This document shows positions 7,621-17,311 of a stretch of DNA of 47,558 bases, in pieces. A program made the translations under genes and the position numbers. A model generated the notes under the pieces. That model made no database searches. It was not told where the DNA came from and saw only the letters and a list, made by a program, of their open reading frames with translations. This DNA is from Gammaproteobacteria bacterium (GTDB lineage: Bacteria; Pseudomonadota; Gammaproteobacteria; Pseudomonadales; Pseudohongiellaceae): contig JAURWS010000050.1 in the NCBI GenBank assembly GCA_030654835.1, forward strand, positions 1 through 47,558, in the 5' to 3' direction. The first letter of the stretch is position 1. Every line of letters begins with the position of its first letter.

Positions 7621-9036
7621 TTAGTCTGCAAACTGCCAACCGCCGCCGAGGGCCTGATAGAGGCTCACGGCGGTGTTGAGCTGTTGCAGCTTGCTGTCGA
7701 GATAGGCGTTGCGGCTGGAGAACAGAGTGTTCTGGGAAGTCAGCACGGTCTGGAACTCAGTGACTCCCTCTTCGTAACGCACCTGTGCGATGCGGAACGA
7801 TTCTTCGGCGGCATTAAGATTCTGCTGTGCCACGTTGACCTGTTCGGTCTGCAGTTGAATGCTGCTCAGCAATACCTCGATTTCATTGAAGGCCGCCAGC
7901 ACGGTACGACGATACGTCGCCAGACTGCTGTCCAGCGTAAGTCGCGTCCTCTCCACGGTACGAGCGCGCTGCCCGGTGTCGAGCAGAGTCTGCAAGATTG
8001 CCGCGCTGGATCTGAAGTACACATCCGGCGAGGTCACCAGCTCTGACAGCGAAGTACTGCTGGTATTCAAACCACCGGTCAGCGAAATACTCGGGAAATA
8101 ATCACTGCGCGCAATATCCAGCCCCGCGACCGTGCTACGCAACTGCGCCTCGGCCTGCACGAGATCGGGCCTGCGCAACAGCAGCTCCGAGGGCAACCCC
8201 GGCTGCACCTGCGGTACGACGATGTTGGCGAGCGTCTGTCCAGCGATGTCGAAACCCTGCACACCACGTCCACTGAGCAAGGCCAGCGACGCACGCGCCG
8301 CCAGATCACTCTGCAGCAGGCTACTCAGCGAGGCACGCTCGCGCTGCAGCGCAATCTGTTGCTGCAGCGCCTCGATCGGCACCGCGACACCGGCCGCCAC
8401 TCGTGCGTTGGCAATCTCGGAGATGGCCTCGGCATTGGCGACGTTTTGACGGGCGGCGGTAGTCTTGTCACGAATCAGCAGCAGCTGAAAATAGGTCGAC
8501 GCCGACGTGCCCAGCGTGTTGAGTGCCACGTCTGCCACTTGCGCGGCACGTGAGTCGAAGTCCGCAAGAGCCTGAGTATAGACCGCCGGTTTGCTGAGAA
8601 TGTCGGTGTAGCTGACAGCGCCCGCCACGTCGAACGGCGAGCCAGCATTGGTGGAATTTTGCACGCCGTCGACGCGGGAGTCGCTGTACGACGCCCCGGT
8701 GCCAATCGTCAGGCTCGCTCTGGGCAGCAGATTGAATTGTGCCTCGCGCAGGGCCAGCTGTGCCGCCTGCAGGTTGCGCTGATTATTGGCCAGATCGAAG
8801 TTGCCAGCCTGCACCTGAGCAATCAGCCCGGTCAGTTCCGTATCGCCAAAGCTCTCCCACCAGTTCACCGTCGGCCACACCATGGCATCGGTCGTGACCG
8901 GCCCCAGCCAGGCGGCAGGCACATCGGTCTGATCCAGCGGCGGCACGTCACTCTGCAAGGCGCAACCGGTCAGCGCGGCGATGCTCAGCGACAACAAGGC
9001 GGCAGTCCGCACACTTCTTCCATACAACTCTTTCAT
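7621..9036 (-). CDS. Outer-membrane efflux lipoprotein (NodT/OprM/TolC family)
   Basis: 471 residues. A lipoprotein signal ends in the lipobox LTGC (MKELYGRSVRTAALLSLSIA, then ALTGC). Two OEP repeats follow, with typical elements WWESFGDTELTGLIAQ, NNQRNLQAAQLALREAQFNL, LLLRRPDLVQAEAQL and GLDIARSDYFPSISL, and the C-terminal LSSIQLQTEQVNVAQQN. This builds the trimeric outer-membrane and periplasmic channel of a tripartite pump. ATG 9036 was chosen because it opens the signal peptide; longer in-frame extensions run back into macB. It is the third gene of the MacA-MacB run, 43 bases after macB, and should be the exit duct of that pump. Confidence 0.9.
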   Translation of the reverse strand: MKELYGRSVRTAALLSLSIAALTGCALQSDVPPLDQTDVPAAWLGPVTTDAMVWPTVNWWESFGDTELTGLIAQVQAGNFDLANNQRNLQAAQLALREAQFNLLPRASLTIGTGASYSDSRVDGVQNSTNAGSPFDVAGAVSYTDILSKPAVYTQALADFDSRAAQVADVALNTLGTSASTYFQLLLIRDKTTAARQNVANAEAISEIANARVAAGVAVPIEALQQQIALQRERASLSSLLQSDLAARASLALLSGRGVQGFDIAGQTLANIVVPQVQPGLPSELLLRRPDLVQAEAQLRSTVAGLDIARSDYFPSISLTGGLNTSSTSLSELVTSPDVYFRSSAAILQTLLDTGQRARTVERTRLTLDSSLATYRRTVLAAFNEIEVLLSSIQLQTEQVNVAQQNLNAAEESFRIAQVRYEEGVTEFQTVLTSQNTLFSSRNAYLDSKLQQLNTAVSLYQALGGGWQFAD

Positions 9037-9079
9037 CGTCCCGCCTTTGCTGTTTACCAAATGCCCGTAAAATAATTGT

Positions 9080-11143
9080 CTATTCATTCGCGAGTGCCAC
9101 CACCGGGTCCATGCGGGCCGCCTTGCGGGCTGGCATGAAGCCGAACACCAGCCCAGTGCCCGCCGCGCAGCAGAAAGCCAGCACCATGGGCCCCGACGTA
9201 AACGCAATCGGCGCGCCGACCCGCTCCAGCACCAACCCGATCCCCACCCCGATCGCGACCCCGAGAATACCGCCCAAGGCAGATACCACGATGGCCTCGG
9301 AGAGGAACTGGGAGAGAATGTCGAACTGTCGCGCCCCGGTAGCCATGCGGATGCCGATCTCGCGGGTACGTTCGGTCACCGACACCAGCATGATGTTCAT
9401 CACCCCGATGCCGCCTACCAGCAGCGAGATCGCCCCTATCGAACCGAGTAGCATGGTGAAGACATCCTGCGAGGCCGACACGGTGTCGAGCAATTCGGCA
9501 CTATTGAAGACACGGAAGTCCTGGGTGCCATGTCGCACTGTCATGAACTCCAGCAGATTGGCCTCGGTCATGCCTATCTGATCGATGTCCGCCACCGCCA
9601 CCGAGATGGAGCGGGCGACATTGGTACCGAACAGCCGCAGTGCACCCGTCTTCAGCGGCACGAACACGGCGTCGTCCTGATCGGCGCCACCGAAACCGGA
9701 GCCCCCCTTGCGCGTCAGCACACCAATGATCTGGAATGGTACGTTGCGTATCAGAATGTATTCTCCCAGCGGATCGGAACCGTCAGGAAACATCTCGTCC
9801 GCGACAGTCGCCCCGAGTACGGCGACGGAAGCATAGGTCTCGCTGTCCTCGCGGCTGAAGTAGATGCCGCGAGCCAGAGGCCAACTGCGAATTTCGGGCA
9901 TGTTCTCGGTGTTGGCTGTCACGCTAGTCGAATAGTCCTGTCTTCCGAAGCGCACGGTGTAGTTACCCTGAATCTCCGGCAACGTGCCCAGCACATTGGG
10001 AATGCTCTCGGCGATGGCGTCTGCATCATCAAAGGTCAGTGTCGACGGTGCGTTGCGCCGCCCTTCTACTCTGGCAGGTTGCAACGTCAGCATGTTGGTG
10101 CCAATGGAACTGATCCGCTCGACGATCTCGCGGCTCGCGCCCTCGCCGATTGCCAGCATGGCCACCACCGAGGCGACGCCGATGACGATACCCAGCAAGG
10201 TCAGGATGGTGCGAAAGGTGTTCGCGGTAAGTGAGCTGAGTGCCATGCGAATGGCCTCGCCGACGCCGGCCAGCAGCGAGGGCGTGCGGCGGCTCATCAG
10301 CAGTTCGCGCAGCTTGCTGTTGCTGCCATGCGGGACGTCGGGCCGCTCGCGATGGCGATCACTGATGACGACGCCGTCGCTGAATTCAATGATGCGATCC
10401 GCATGCTCGGCCAGCTTCGGATCATGGGTGATGATGATGACTGTGTGCCCCTGCCGCGCCAGACTCTTGAGCAGATTGATCACCTCCACTCCGCTCTTCG
10501 AATCCAGCGCACCAGTAGGTTCGTCGGCGAGTATGATGTTGCCACCGTTGATCATGGCGCGAGCGATGGAGACTCGCTGCTGCTGACCGCCGGAGAGCTG
10601 ACTGGGTCGATGGTCCATGCGTTCGCCGAGCCCAAGCGAGGTCAGCAGCGCCTCGGCCTTGAGGCGCCGCTCGGTACCGTTCAGGCCTGCGTAGATTGCG
10701 GGAATCTCGACATTCTCCAACGCGGTGGAATGCGGCAGCAGGTTGTAGCTCTGAAACACGAAGCCGAAGGCCTCACGGCGCAACCAGGCCAGATCATCCG
10801 GGTCGAAATCGCGGATATCGCGACCGCCGAACAGGTAGGTGCCGGCAGTGGGTTTATCCAGACAGCCGAGGATGTTCATCATGGTCGACTTGCCGGAACC
10901 CGACTGCCCGACGATGGCGACAAACTCGCCGACATGAATCTTCAAATCGATGCCGCGCAGCGCCCGCACTTCGACCCCTCCACCGGTAATGAAAGTCCGC
11001 TGAATGCCGCGCAGCTCGATGATGGGGATCTGCTGAATATCATCGACCGTGATGTTATGGGCGTTGCCGTCGGCCTGCTGTGCACGGCCTAGCGAACGAC
11101 GTCTGGAATCCGGCAGCGCGCCATCGAGGACAACGGTGCTCAT
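9080..11143 (-). CDS. macB: MacB-type ABC transporter (fused ATPase and permease)
   Basis: 687 residues. After a polar 40-residue N-terminal extension comes a nucleotide-binding domain with Walker A GQSGSGKST, signature LSGGQQQR and Walker B ILADEPTGALD. Then a membrane helix (about 310-335, TFRTILTLLGIVIGVASVVA), a large periplasmic domain, and three closing helices with the FtsX-type sequence SLLVGGIGVMNIMLVSVTER. This is the MacB layout; MacB drives extrusion of macrolides, lipopeptides or haem-like compounds through a MacA adaptor and TolC. It overlaps macA by four bases (ATGA), a sign of coupling. The substrate cannot be inferred. Confidence 0.92.
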   Translation of the reverse strand: MSTVVLDGALPDSRRRSLGRAQQADGNAHNITVDDIQQIPIIELRGIQRTFITGGGVEVRALRGIDLKIHVGEFVAIVGQSGSGKSTMMNILGCLDKPTAGTYLFGGRDIRDFDPDDLAWLRREAFGFVFQSYNLLPHSTALENVEIPAIYAGLNGTERRLKAEALLTSLGLGERMDHRPSQLSGGQQQRVSIARAMINGGNIILADEPTGALDSKSGVEVINLLKSLARQGHTVIIITHDPKLAEHADRIIEFSDGVVISDRHRERPDVPHGSNSKLRELLMSRRTPSLLAGVGEAIRMALSSLTANTFRTILTLLGIVIGVASVVAMLAIGEGASREIVERISSIGTNMLTLQPARVEGRRNAPSTLTFDDADAIAESIPNVLGTLPEIQGNYTVRFGRQDYSTSVTANTENMPEIRSWPLARGIYFSREDSETYASVAVLGATVADEMFPDGSDPLGEYILIRNVPFQIIGVLTRKGGSGFGGADQDDAVFVPLKTGALRLFGTNVARSISVAVADIDQIGMTEANLLEFMTVRHGTQDFRVFNSAELLDTVSASQDVFTMLLGSIGAISLLVGGIGVMNIMLVSVTERTREIGIRMATGARQFDILSQFLSEAIVVSALGGILGVAIGVGIGLVLERVGAPIAFTSGPMVLAFCCAAGTGLVFGFMPARKAARMDPVVALANE

Positions 11144-12600
11144 CGGAAGCCCCCGGGGACCATGCCGCGCGGAATGCCCATGTTCTGATTGTTATTGTTG
11201 CCCTGCGGCTCGGCTGCCGCCTGCAGGATGCCGGCAATGACCTGTTCGCCTGCCACCAGACCGGAAATCACCTCGGCGTTGACGCGACTGGTGATACCGA
11301 CCACCACATTGCGCTCCTGCTCGATGCCATCGGCACCGATGACTCTCACGGTGGCGAGGCGTCTGGCTGGCGTCTCACCGGGCGCCGCACCGGGTCGACC
11401 ACGGCGGCCGCCGTTGGCACCGGGTGGAGGACGCTGACCGGACTGAATCGCCTGCCGCACCGCTGCAGCAGCAGCCTCGGCATTCACAGGGGTGCCCGCA
11501 GGCGCTCCCGAGGCGTCGGGCGGGAGTCTCGCGCCCGCTGGCGCCCCGGCACCCGCAGGGAAAGCACCCTCTGGCAGCGGCGCATCGGCGAAGGTCAGTG
11601 CTCCTACTGGTACCATCAGCACGGCGCGCGCGGCAGAGGTGATGAAGAACACCTGCGCGGTCATCTCGGGCAGCAACGCACCGTCGGCGTTGTCGACATC
11701 GAACAAGCCGGTATAGAGCACCACGTTGTTTTCGATCACAGGCGTCGGCAGCACCTGCCGCAGTGTTCCCACCCAGCGTCGGCTGCCTCCGCTCAGGGTC
11801 GTGAAATAGATGTCCATGCCTGTCTTCATGCTGCCGATGTCGGCTTCGGAGATTTCGGTCTGCACGGTCATCGTGGAGAGGTCGGCAACGCGCAGAATGG
11901 TCGGCGCCTGCTGATTGGCGTTCAACGTGCGCCCCTCGTTCATCTCGATGGACACCACCGTGCCAGCGATAGGCGCATAGATGCGGGTGAATTCGAGCTG
12001 GGTCTCTTCGGAATTCAGTGTGGAGCGGCTCTGCTGAATCTGCCGTTCCAGTTGGGTCACGTTGGCCCCGGCGCTGGCGAGGTTCGCCGTCGCGGTGTCG
12101 TAGTCCTGCTGACTGGTGGCGTTGGCCGCCATCAGACGCTCCTGGCGCTGGGCGTTGGCCTTGGACAGATCAAGACTGGCCCGTCGCGAGCTGACCTGCG
12201 CTTCGAGCGCTGCCAGCGCCGCACGGCTTGCCTCCACACGGCTGACCTGGGTACGCGCATCGATCTCGGCCAGCAACTGCCCGGCCTCCACTTTGTCGCC
12301 CACTTCGACGTGCAGCTTCTGCAGCTGCCCGGACACCTGGGCGCCGACATCGACAAATATGCTCGGCTTCAGACTGCCAGCCGAAGAGATGGTGTTCTCG
12401 ATGTCGCCCACCGTGACGGTGGCGATCAGTGGCTGATCAACCAACGCCTCTTCGTCGTCCTGCAGATAAAAATACAGACCCAGAGCGGCGAGCAGCACGA
12501 CGCTGATCAGCCCCCACTTCTTGCCACGCTTCTTTCTGCCGGGCGGGGTGAGCAATAGGGAATCCTGCGTCTCGGAGTGGCTGTCACGTTCCTTCTTCAT
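11140..12600 (-). CDS. macA: MacA-type periplasmic adaptor (RND/HlyD family)
   Basis: 486 residues. A single N-terminal membrane anchor (KWGLISVVLLAALGLYFYL) follows a basic cytoplasmic tail. The lipoyl half-motif VDVGAQVSGQLQKLHVEVGD, a coiled coil (VSRVEASRAALAALEAQVSS) and the second half (EFTRIYAPIAGTVVSIEMNE) give the adaptor topology. An unusual Ala/Pro/Gly-rich insertion of about 80 residues (GAGAPAGARLPPDASGAPAG onward) interrupts the C-terminal membrane-proximal domain. ATG 12600 has GAAGGA upstream; the longer in-frame extension is unlikely because it runs into the divergent gene. First gene of the efflux operon, with the promoter in the 12601-12775 gap. Confidence 0.9.
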   Translation of the reverse strand: MKKERDSHSETQDSLLLTPPGRKKRGKKWGLISVVLLAALGLYFYLQDDEEALVDQPLIATVTVGDIENTISSAGSLKPSIFVDVGAQVSGQLQKLHVEVGDKVEAGQLLAEIDARTQVSRVEASRAALAALEAQVSSRRASLDLSKANAQRQERLMAANATSQQDYDTATANLASAGANVTQLERQIQQSRSTLNSEETQLEFTRIYAPIAGTVVSIEMNEGRTLNANQQAPTILRVADLSTMTVQTEISEADIGSMKTGMDIYFTTLSGGSRRWVGTLRQVLPTPVIENNVVLYTGLFDVDNADGALLPEMTAQVFFITSAARAVLMVPVGALTFADAPLPEGAFPAGAGAPAGARLPPDASGAPAGTPVNAEAAAAAVRQAIQSGQRPPPGANGGRRGRPGAAPGETPARRLATVRVIGADGIEQERNVVVGITSRVNAEVISGLVAGEQVIAGILQAAAEPQGNNNNQNMGIPRGMVPGGFR

Positions 12601-12775
12601 GCAAATATCCTTCAAAAAACTGATAGGGAAATTGTTGTGATTGGCCCTTGATACGCAGGCATTTGCATAACCTGTCGCTGCAGGTCCCGACAAAATGGTG
12701 CCAAATCGTGACAGCGTTGCTGCACATTCTGACTCTGCGTTCTTGCGGCGACTGCTTTTCTGTATCATGGCCGCC

Positions 12776-14005
12776 ATGCTCAATACTCTATGGTTAAGTT
12801 TCTTCCTGCTCGCTTTCGTTGCCGCTCTGTGGCAATGGCTGTCGGGCACCAATCCGGAGGTCTTCAGCCAGCTCGTCGCCGCCACCTTCGAGATGTCGAA
12901 TCTCGCGGTGGAGATCGCCATCGGCCTGATCGGGGTCATGGCCCTGTGGCTGGGGTTGTTCCGCGTCGCAGAACACAGCGGCCTCATCAACATCATTGCC
13001 CGCGCCATGGGACCGTTGTTCTCTCGACTGATGCCAGGGGTGCCCGCGGATCATCCCGCCATCGGTTCCGTCACCATGAATCTGGCCGCGAACTTCCTCG
13101 GCCTGGACAACGCCGCCACGCCCATGGGCCTGAAGGCGATGAATGACCTGCAGGAGCTTAACCCGGACAAGGACACCGCCAGCAACGCGCAAATCCTCTT
13201 CCTCGTACTCAACACCTCCTCAGTGACCCTGTTACCCGTGACAATCTTTCTCTACCGCGCCCAGCAGGGCTCGACAGAACCCGCCGCCGTGTTCCTCCCA
13301 ATTCTGATGGCGACCTCGGCCTCCACACTGGTCGGCCTCTTCAGCGTGGCTTGGATACAGAAATTGCGCCTGCATGATCCGGTGGTACTGGCTTGGTTCG
13401 GCGGCTTCGCGGTGCTGATGGCGGCTCTGCTCAGCGTCATCGTCGGCCTGCCTGGCGACGTCCTCTCCACGCGTTCAGCTCTGTTTGGCAACCTGCTGCT
13501 GTTCAGCGTCATCGTGCTGTTTCTGGTGTCCGGCATGCAGCGCAAGCTCGACTGTTACTCTCTGTTCATCGACGGGGCGAAGGAAGGCTTCAACGTCGCC
13601 ATCAAGATCATCCCCTTCCTGCTGGCCATGCTGGTGGGCATCGGCGTATTCCGCGCCAGCGGCTGTCTCGACATCCTCCTCGAAGGCATCCGCGCGCTGG
13701 TCGCGGCGCTGGGCATCGACACCCGCTTTGTCGATGCACTGCCGACCGCCTTCATGAAACCGCTCAGTGGCAGCGGTGCGCGGGCTATGATGCTGGAAAC
13801 CATGAACACCTATGGCGTGGATTCTTTTGCAGCACGCGTCGCAGCCACGGTGCAGGGCAGTACCGAGACCACTTTTTACGTGCTGGCGGTCTACTTCGGC
13901 AGCGTCGGCATCCGCAAGACCCGCCATGCCATCACCTGTGGTCTGCTGGCCGATTTTGCCGGCGTTACCACCGCGATTCTGGCCTGTTACTGGTTCTTCG
14001 GCTGA
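12776..14005 (+). CDS. SpmA/SpmB-like nucleoside-recognition domain membrane protein
   Basis: 409 residues, nearly all membrane helices. The N-terminal half carries the SpmA-like sequence (TMNLAANFLGLDNAATPMGL, LQELNP) and the C-terminal half the SpmB-like one (PTAFMKPLSGSGARAMMLET, TVQGSTETTFYVLAVYFGSV). In spore formers SpmA and SpmB are separate; the fused form is common in gammaproteobacteria, where its role is not known, though a transport function is suspected. MLNTLW at 12776 is taken as the start from family habit; ATG 12767 is equally possible, as no strong ribosome binding site is visible. It is divergent from macA. Confidence 0.85.
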   Translation: MLNTLWLSFFLLAFVAALWQWLSGTNPEVFSQLVAATFEMSNLAVEIAIGLIGVMALWLGLFRVAEHSGLINIIARAMGPLFSRLMPGVPADHPAIGSVTMNLAANFLGLDNAATPMGLKAMNDLQELNPDKDTASNAQILFLVLNTSSVTLLPVTIFLYRAQQGSTEPAAVFLPILMATSASTLVGLFSVAWIQKLRLHDPVVLAWFGGFAVLMAALLSVIVGLPGDVLSTRSALFGNLLLFSVIVLFLVSGMQRKLDCYSLFIDGAKEGFNVAIKIIPFLLAMLVGIGVFRASGCLDILLEGIRALVAALGIDTRFVDALPTAFMKPLSGSGARAMMLETMNTYGVDSFAARVAATVQGSTETTFYVLAVYFGSVGIRKTRHAITCGLLADFAGVTTAILACYWFFG

Positions 14006-14137
14006 GCGCTTCGTCGCAGCTCAATTGTGCTTTCCGGGAAATTATGGTTTCATCCGGGGGCGCTGAAGATCACCACAAGACTCTTCCAGAAACTCAATAA
14101 AAACAGGCAATTGCCGTAAGAAGAAGATCTGAGCAGT

Positions 14138-15247
14138 ATGGGTATTTACCACCAATCGGTCAGCATCTCCAGAGAGCTCTCTCGAGACAAAGTGCGCCTC
14201 AACTGCAAATGGCGCCATCTGTTGCTCGTGCTTTTCCTGCCAGCGCTGCTCATCGGCTGTTCGGAGCAGCTGGCTGCCAACCGCCCCTACATTCTCACTA
14301 CCGCCACCGTCGGCGGTGCTTACTATCCGATCGGCGTGGCGATGGCCACCATCTCCAAGTCCCAGCTGCAACGCACACACAACATCTCGCTCTCCGCCAT
14401 CAGCTCGGCGGGTTCGCTGGAGAACGTCAAGCTGCTGCGCGACAACGAGGCCCAATTCGCGATTCTGCAGGGCGTCTTCGCCGCTTGGGCGTGGAACGGT
14501 GAAGGCCCGGTGCGCAACCCGCAGACCGAGATGCGCAGCGTCAGCGCCATGTGGCTGAACGTCGAACACTTCGTGCTGCTGACCGAGCTGGTCAAGAACG
14601 GCACCCTCAGTGACTTCGGCACCTTGCAGGGCGAGCGCGTCGTGCTCGGCGCCCGCAATTCCGGAGCCGATCAGACCGGACGCTACATTCTCGAACAGCT
14701 CGGCATCGACTACGAGAGCGCCATGACCTTCGGCTACATGGGCTACGAGGCGGCCGCCAACGCCATGCAGGACGGCAACGTGGCGGGCATCAACGTCCCG
14801 GCCGGAGCACCTGCCAGTGCCATCACCCAGGCCTTCGCGCAGATGGGGGATGACATCACCTTGCTGACCTTCTCGCAGCAGGAACTGGACACGCTGAACA
14901 GCCGCTACCCGCTGTGGGATTGGTATGAGTTCGCCCCCGGCACCTACCCGAATCAGGACACGGCGATGCGCTCCATCGCCTCTCCCAACGTGCTGGTGGT
15001 ACGCTCCGACATTCCCGATGAAGCCGTTTATCAGATCACCAAAATGATCTGGGAAAACCTCGGCACGATGCAGGACATCCACGCCGCCACCAAGGACATG
15101 CGCCTGGAGATCGCTCTCAAGGGCCTGGCCGCGCCCCTGCACCCCGGCGCCCTGCGTTACTACCGCGAGCAGGGCCTCGAAATTCCCCCGCATTTGCTGC
15201 TGAATGAACAGCAGGAGCAACAGATTGAGGAGCAGACAGCCCGATGA
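14138..15247 (+). CDS. TAXI family TRAP transporter solute-binding lipoprotein
   Basis: 369 residues. A lipoprotein signal (HLLLVLFLPALLIGC) follows an unusually long basic N-terminus. The mature part has the TAXI signature TATVGGAYYPIGVAMA near its start, SAGSLENVKLLRDNEAQFAI, and NSGADQTGRYILEQLGIDYE. TAXI proteins bind small anionic solutes, often glutamate or 2-oxoglutarate-like, for the fused TRAP permease that follows. Its last codons overlap the permease start by four bases. A later start that removes part of the long N-terminus is possible. Confidence 0.92.
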   Translation: MGIYHQSVSISRELSRDKVRLNCKWRHLLLVLFLPALLIGCSEQLAANRPYILTTATVGGAYYPIGVAMATISKSQLQRTHNISLSAISSAGSLENVKLLRDNEAQFAILQGVFAAWAWNGEGPVRNPQTEMRSVSAMWLNVEHFVLLTELVKNGTLSDFGTLQGERVVLGARNSGADQTGRYILEQLGIDYESAMTFGYMGYEAAANAMQDGNVAGINVPAGAPASAITQAFAQMGDDITLLTFSQQELDTLNSRYPLWDWYEFAPGTYPNQDTAMRSIASPNVLVVRSDIPDEAVYQITKMIWENLGTMQDIHAATKDMRLEIALKGLAAPLHPGALRYYREQGLEIPPHLLLNEQQEQQIEEQTAR

Positions 15248-17244
15248 AATCCCCGTTGTTGCGCTGGGCCGCATTTCTGTTTGCCTTGTTCCATATCTAC
15301 ACCAATGTCTTCGCCGCCCTGTCGGAGCTGTGGTTCTCTGCAATCCACTTCGGTGGATTCTGTGCGCTGTGCGCGCTGATGGACAACGAAGTCGGCGCCG
15401 ATGAGAAGCGCCCCGGGCGGCTGCGGCGGGGTGTCAACATCGCACTGGCGCTGCTGGCTGTGGCGGTTCCCACTTATCTGATTCTCTTCGAGGATGCGCT
15501 CTACGCCCGCGAGGCCGAGTTCCTGCTCGCGGACTATGTCGTTGCCACTGTCGCTGTACTGCTGGCCATCGAATTCACACGCCGCACCTCAGGCTGGTTC
15601 ACCCCGGTGCTGATCGTCATCTCGCTATGCTACATCCTCTTCCTGGGGCGCTACACACCCGGCATCTTCGCATTCCCGGGCCTGAGCCTGGAGACGGTGC
15701 TGTACCGCACCTTCTTCAGTGCCGAGGGGATGTTCGGCAATACGGCCAACATCTCGGCGACCTATGTCTTCATGTTCATCCTGTTCGGCTCCTTCCTGCT
15801 CAAATCCGGGGCTGGCGATTTCATCGTCAACCTGGCGCGCTGTCTCGCCGGGCGCTTCACGGGCGGTGCCGGCATGGTGGCCGTGGTCGGTTCGGGCCTG
15901 ATGGGTTCTGTGTCGGGTTCAGCCGTGGCCAATGTGGTCTCCACCGGAGTCATCACCATCCCCATGATGAAACGCTCCGGCTTTCCCCCACAGTTCGCCG
16001 CTGGTGTCGAGGCGGCGGCCTCCACGGGCGGCGCACTAATGCCGCCCATCATGGGGGCGGGCGCCTTCGTAATGGCGGGCTACACCCAGATACCCTACAG
16101 CCAGATCGTCGCCGTGTCGGTGCTGCCAGCCCTGCTCTATTTCCTGACCGTGGCCTTCTTTGTGCGTATCGAAGCCAAGCGTCTGGGTCTGAGCGCCGAG
16201 CAGCTGGGCGATGGCGACTCGCTGCGTGCGGTGATGCGCAACGGTTGGCAGTTCATCCTGCCGCTGGGCGTGCTGGTTGGCGGGCTCGCGCTGGGCTACA
16301 CCGCAATTCTGTCGGCAGTCTTCGCCATCGTCGCCTGCATCGCCGCGTCCTGGCTTTCGCCGACACCGATGACATGGCAGGTGTGTTTCGACGCCTGCGT
16401 GGATGGGGTGAAGGGCTCGATCATGACCGCGCTGCTGCTGGTGGCCGTCGGCATCATCATCAATGTGGTCACCACGACCGGAGTCGGCAATGCCTTCTCT
16501 CTGATGATCGTGGAATGGGCGCAGGGCAGCCTCTTCCTCACGCTGGTGCTGGTGGCTCTGGCCTCGCTGATTCTGGGTGTCGGCCTGCCGGTGACGGCGT
16601 CCTACATCGTGCTGGCAACGCTGTCCGCCCCGATGATCTATGACCTGATCGCGCAGGACTATCTACTGCAGGCGCTGCAGGCCACCGACCTGCCCACCAG
16701 CGTGCGGGCGACCCTGGGCCTGTTCGGCGGCGACCCGGTGGTGGCGCTGCGGGAGATGCCACTGGAGATGCGTCAGCTGCTGCGGGCCGAACTGCTGGAC
16801 CCGACGCTGCTGGCAGGCATGCTGCTCAGCGCCCATCTGATCATCTTCTGGCTGTCGCAGGACAGCAACGTCACACCACCAGTCTGTTTGGCAGCATTCG
16901 CGGCGGCAGGCGTCGCCGGCACCAAGCCCATCGCGACAGGACTGACTGCCTGGAAGCTGGCGAAAGGCCTTTATCTGGTGCCGTTGCTGTTCGCCTATTC
17001 TCCGCTGATTACAGGCACCTGGCCCGAGCGCCTCAGCGTCTTCTTCTGGGCCTGTCTGGGGTTGTATGCCGCAGCCGGACTCCTGCAATGGCGCCTGGAG
17101 AAACCTCTGAATCCACTCACTGCCCTGATGTTGCTGATGGCGGCCGTCTTGATGATGTGGTATCCCTTTGGAATCGCGTATCATACGGTCGGTGCGGCGT
17201 TGTTGTTCGGCGTCATTCTCTGGCAGAAGCGCAGTATTGCCTGA
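15244..17244 (+). CDS. TRAP transporter fused permease (4TM/12TM)
   Basis: 666 residues with roughly 16 to 19 membrane helices. The N-terminal quarter corresponds to the small DctQ-like unit and the rest to the large DctM-like unit. Conserved parts are GSGLMGSVSGSAVANVVSTG, EAAASTGGALMPPIMGAGAF, VTTTGVGNAF and the second half GVGLPVTASYIVLATLSAPM. It uses the sodium gradient to import the solute delivered by the TAXI protein encoded upstream, with which it overlaps. A short REP-like piece (TGTGGGAGCCAGGGCAGGG, near 17260) follows the stop. Confidence 0.93.
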   Translation: MKSPLLRWAAFLFALFHIYTNVFAALSELWFSAIHFGGFCALCALMDNEVGADEKRPGRLRRGVNIALALLAVAVPTYLILFEDALYAREAEFLLADYVVATVAVLLAIEFTRRTSGWFTPVLIVISLCYILFLGRYTPGIFAFPGLSLETVLYRTFFSAEGMFGNTANISATYVFMFILFGSFLLKSGAGDFIVNLARCLAGRFTGGAGMVAVVGSGLMGSVSGSAVANVVSTGVITIPMMKRSGFPPQFAAGVEAAASTGGALMPPIMGAGAFVMAGYTQIPYSQIVAVSVLPALLYFLTVAFFVRIEAKRLGLSAEQLGDGDSLRAVMRNGWQFILPLGVLVGGLALGYTAILSAVFAIVACIAASWLSPTPMTWQVCFDACVDGVKGSIMTALLLVAVGIIINVVTTTGVGNAFSLMIVEWAQGSLFLTLVLVALASLILGVGLPVTASYIVLATLSAPMIYDLIAQDYLLQALQATDLPTSVRATLGLFGGDPVVALREMPLEMRQLLRAELLDPTLLAGMLLSAHLIIFWLSQDSNVTPPVCLAAFAAAGVAGTKPIATGLTAWKLAKGLYLVPLLFAYSPLITGTWPERLSVFFWACLGLYAAAGLLQWRLEKPLNPLTALMLLMAAVLMMWYPFGIAYHTVGAALLFGVILWQKRSIA

Positions 17245-17311
17245 CCTCCTGAGAGACCCTGTGGGAGCCAGGGCAGGGGCAGTGCAAGATTCATAACAAC
17301 GGTTCTCGAAC

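Noticed and set aside
11080-12558. Long plus-strand open frame of 492 codons opposite macA
   Set aside because: It is the shadow of macA: no family resemblance, His/Arg/Gln-rich composition typical of antisense frames in GC-rich DNA, while macA has clear adaptor motifs.
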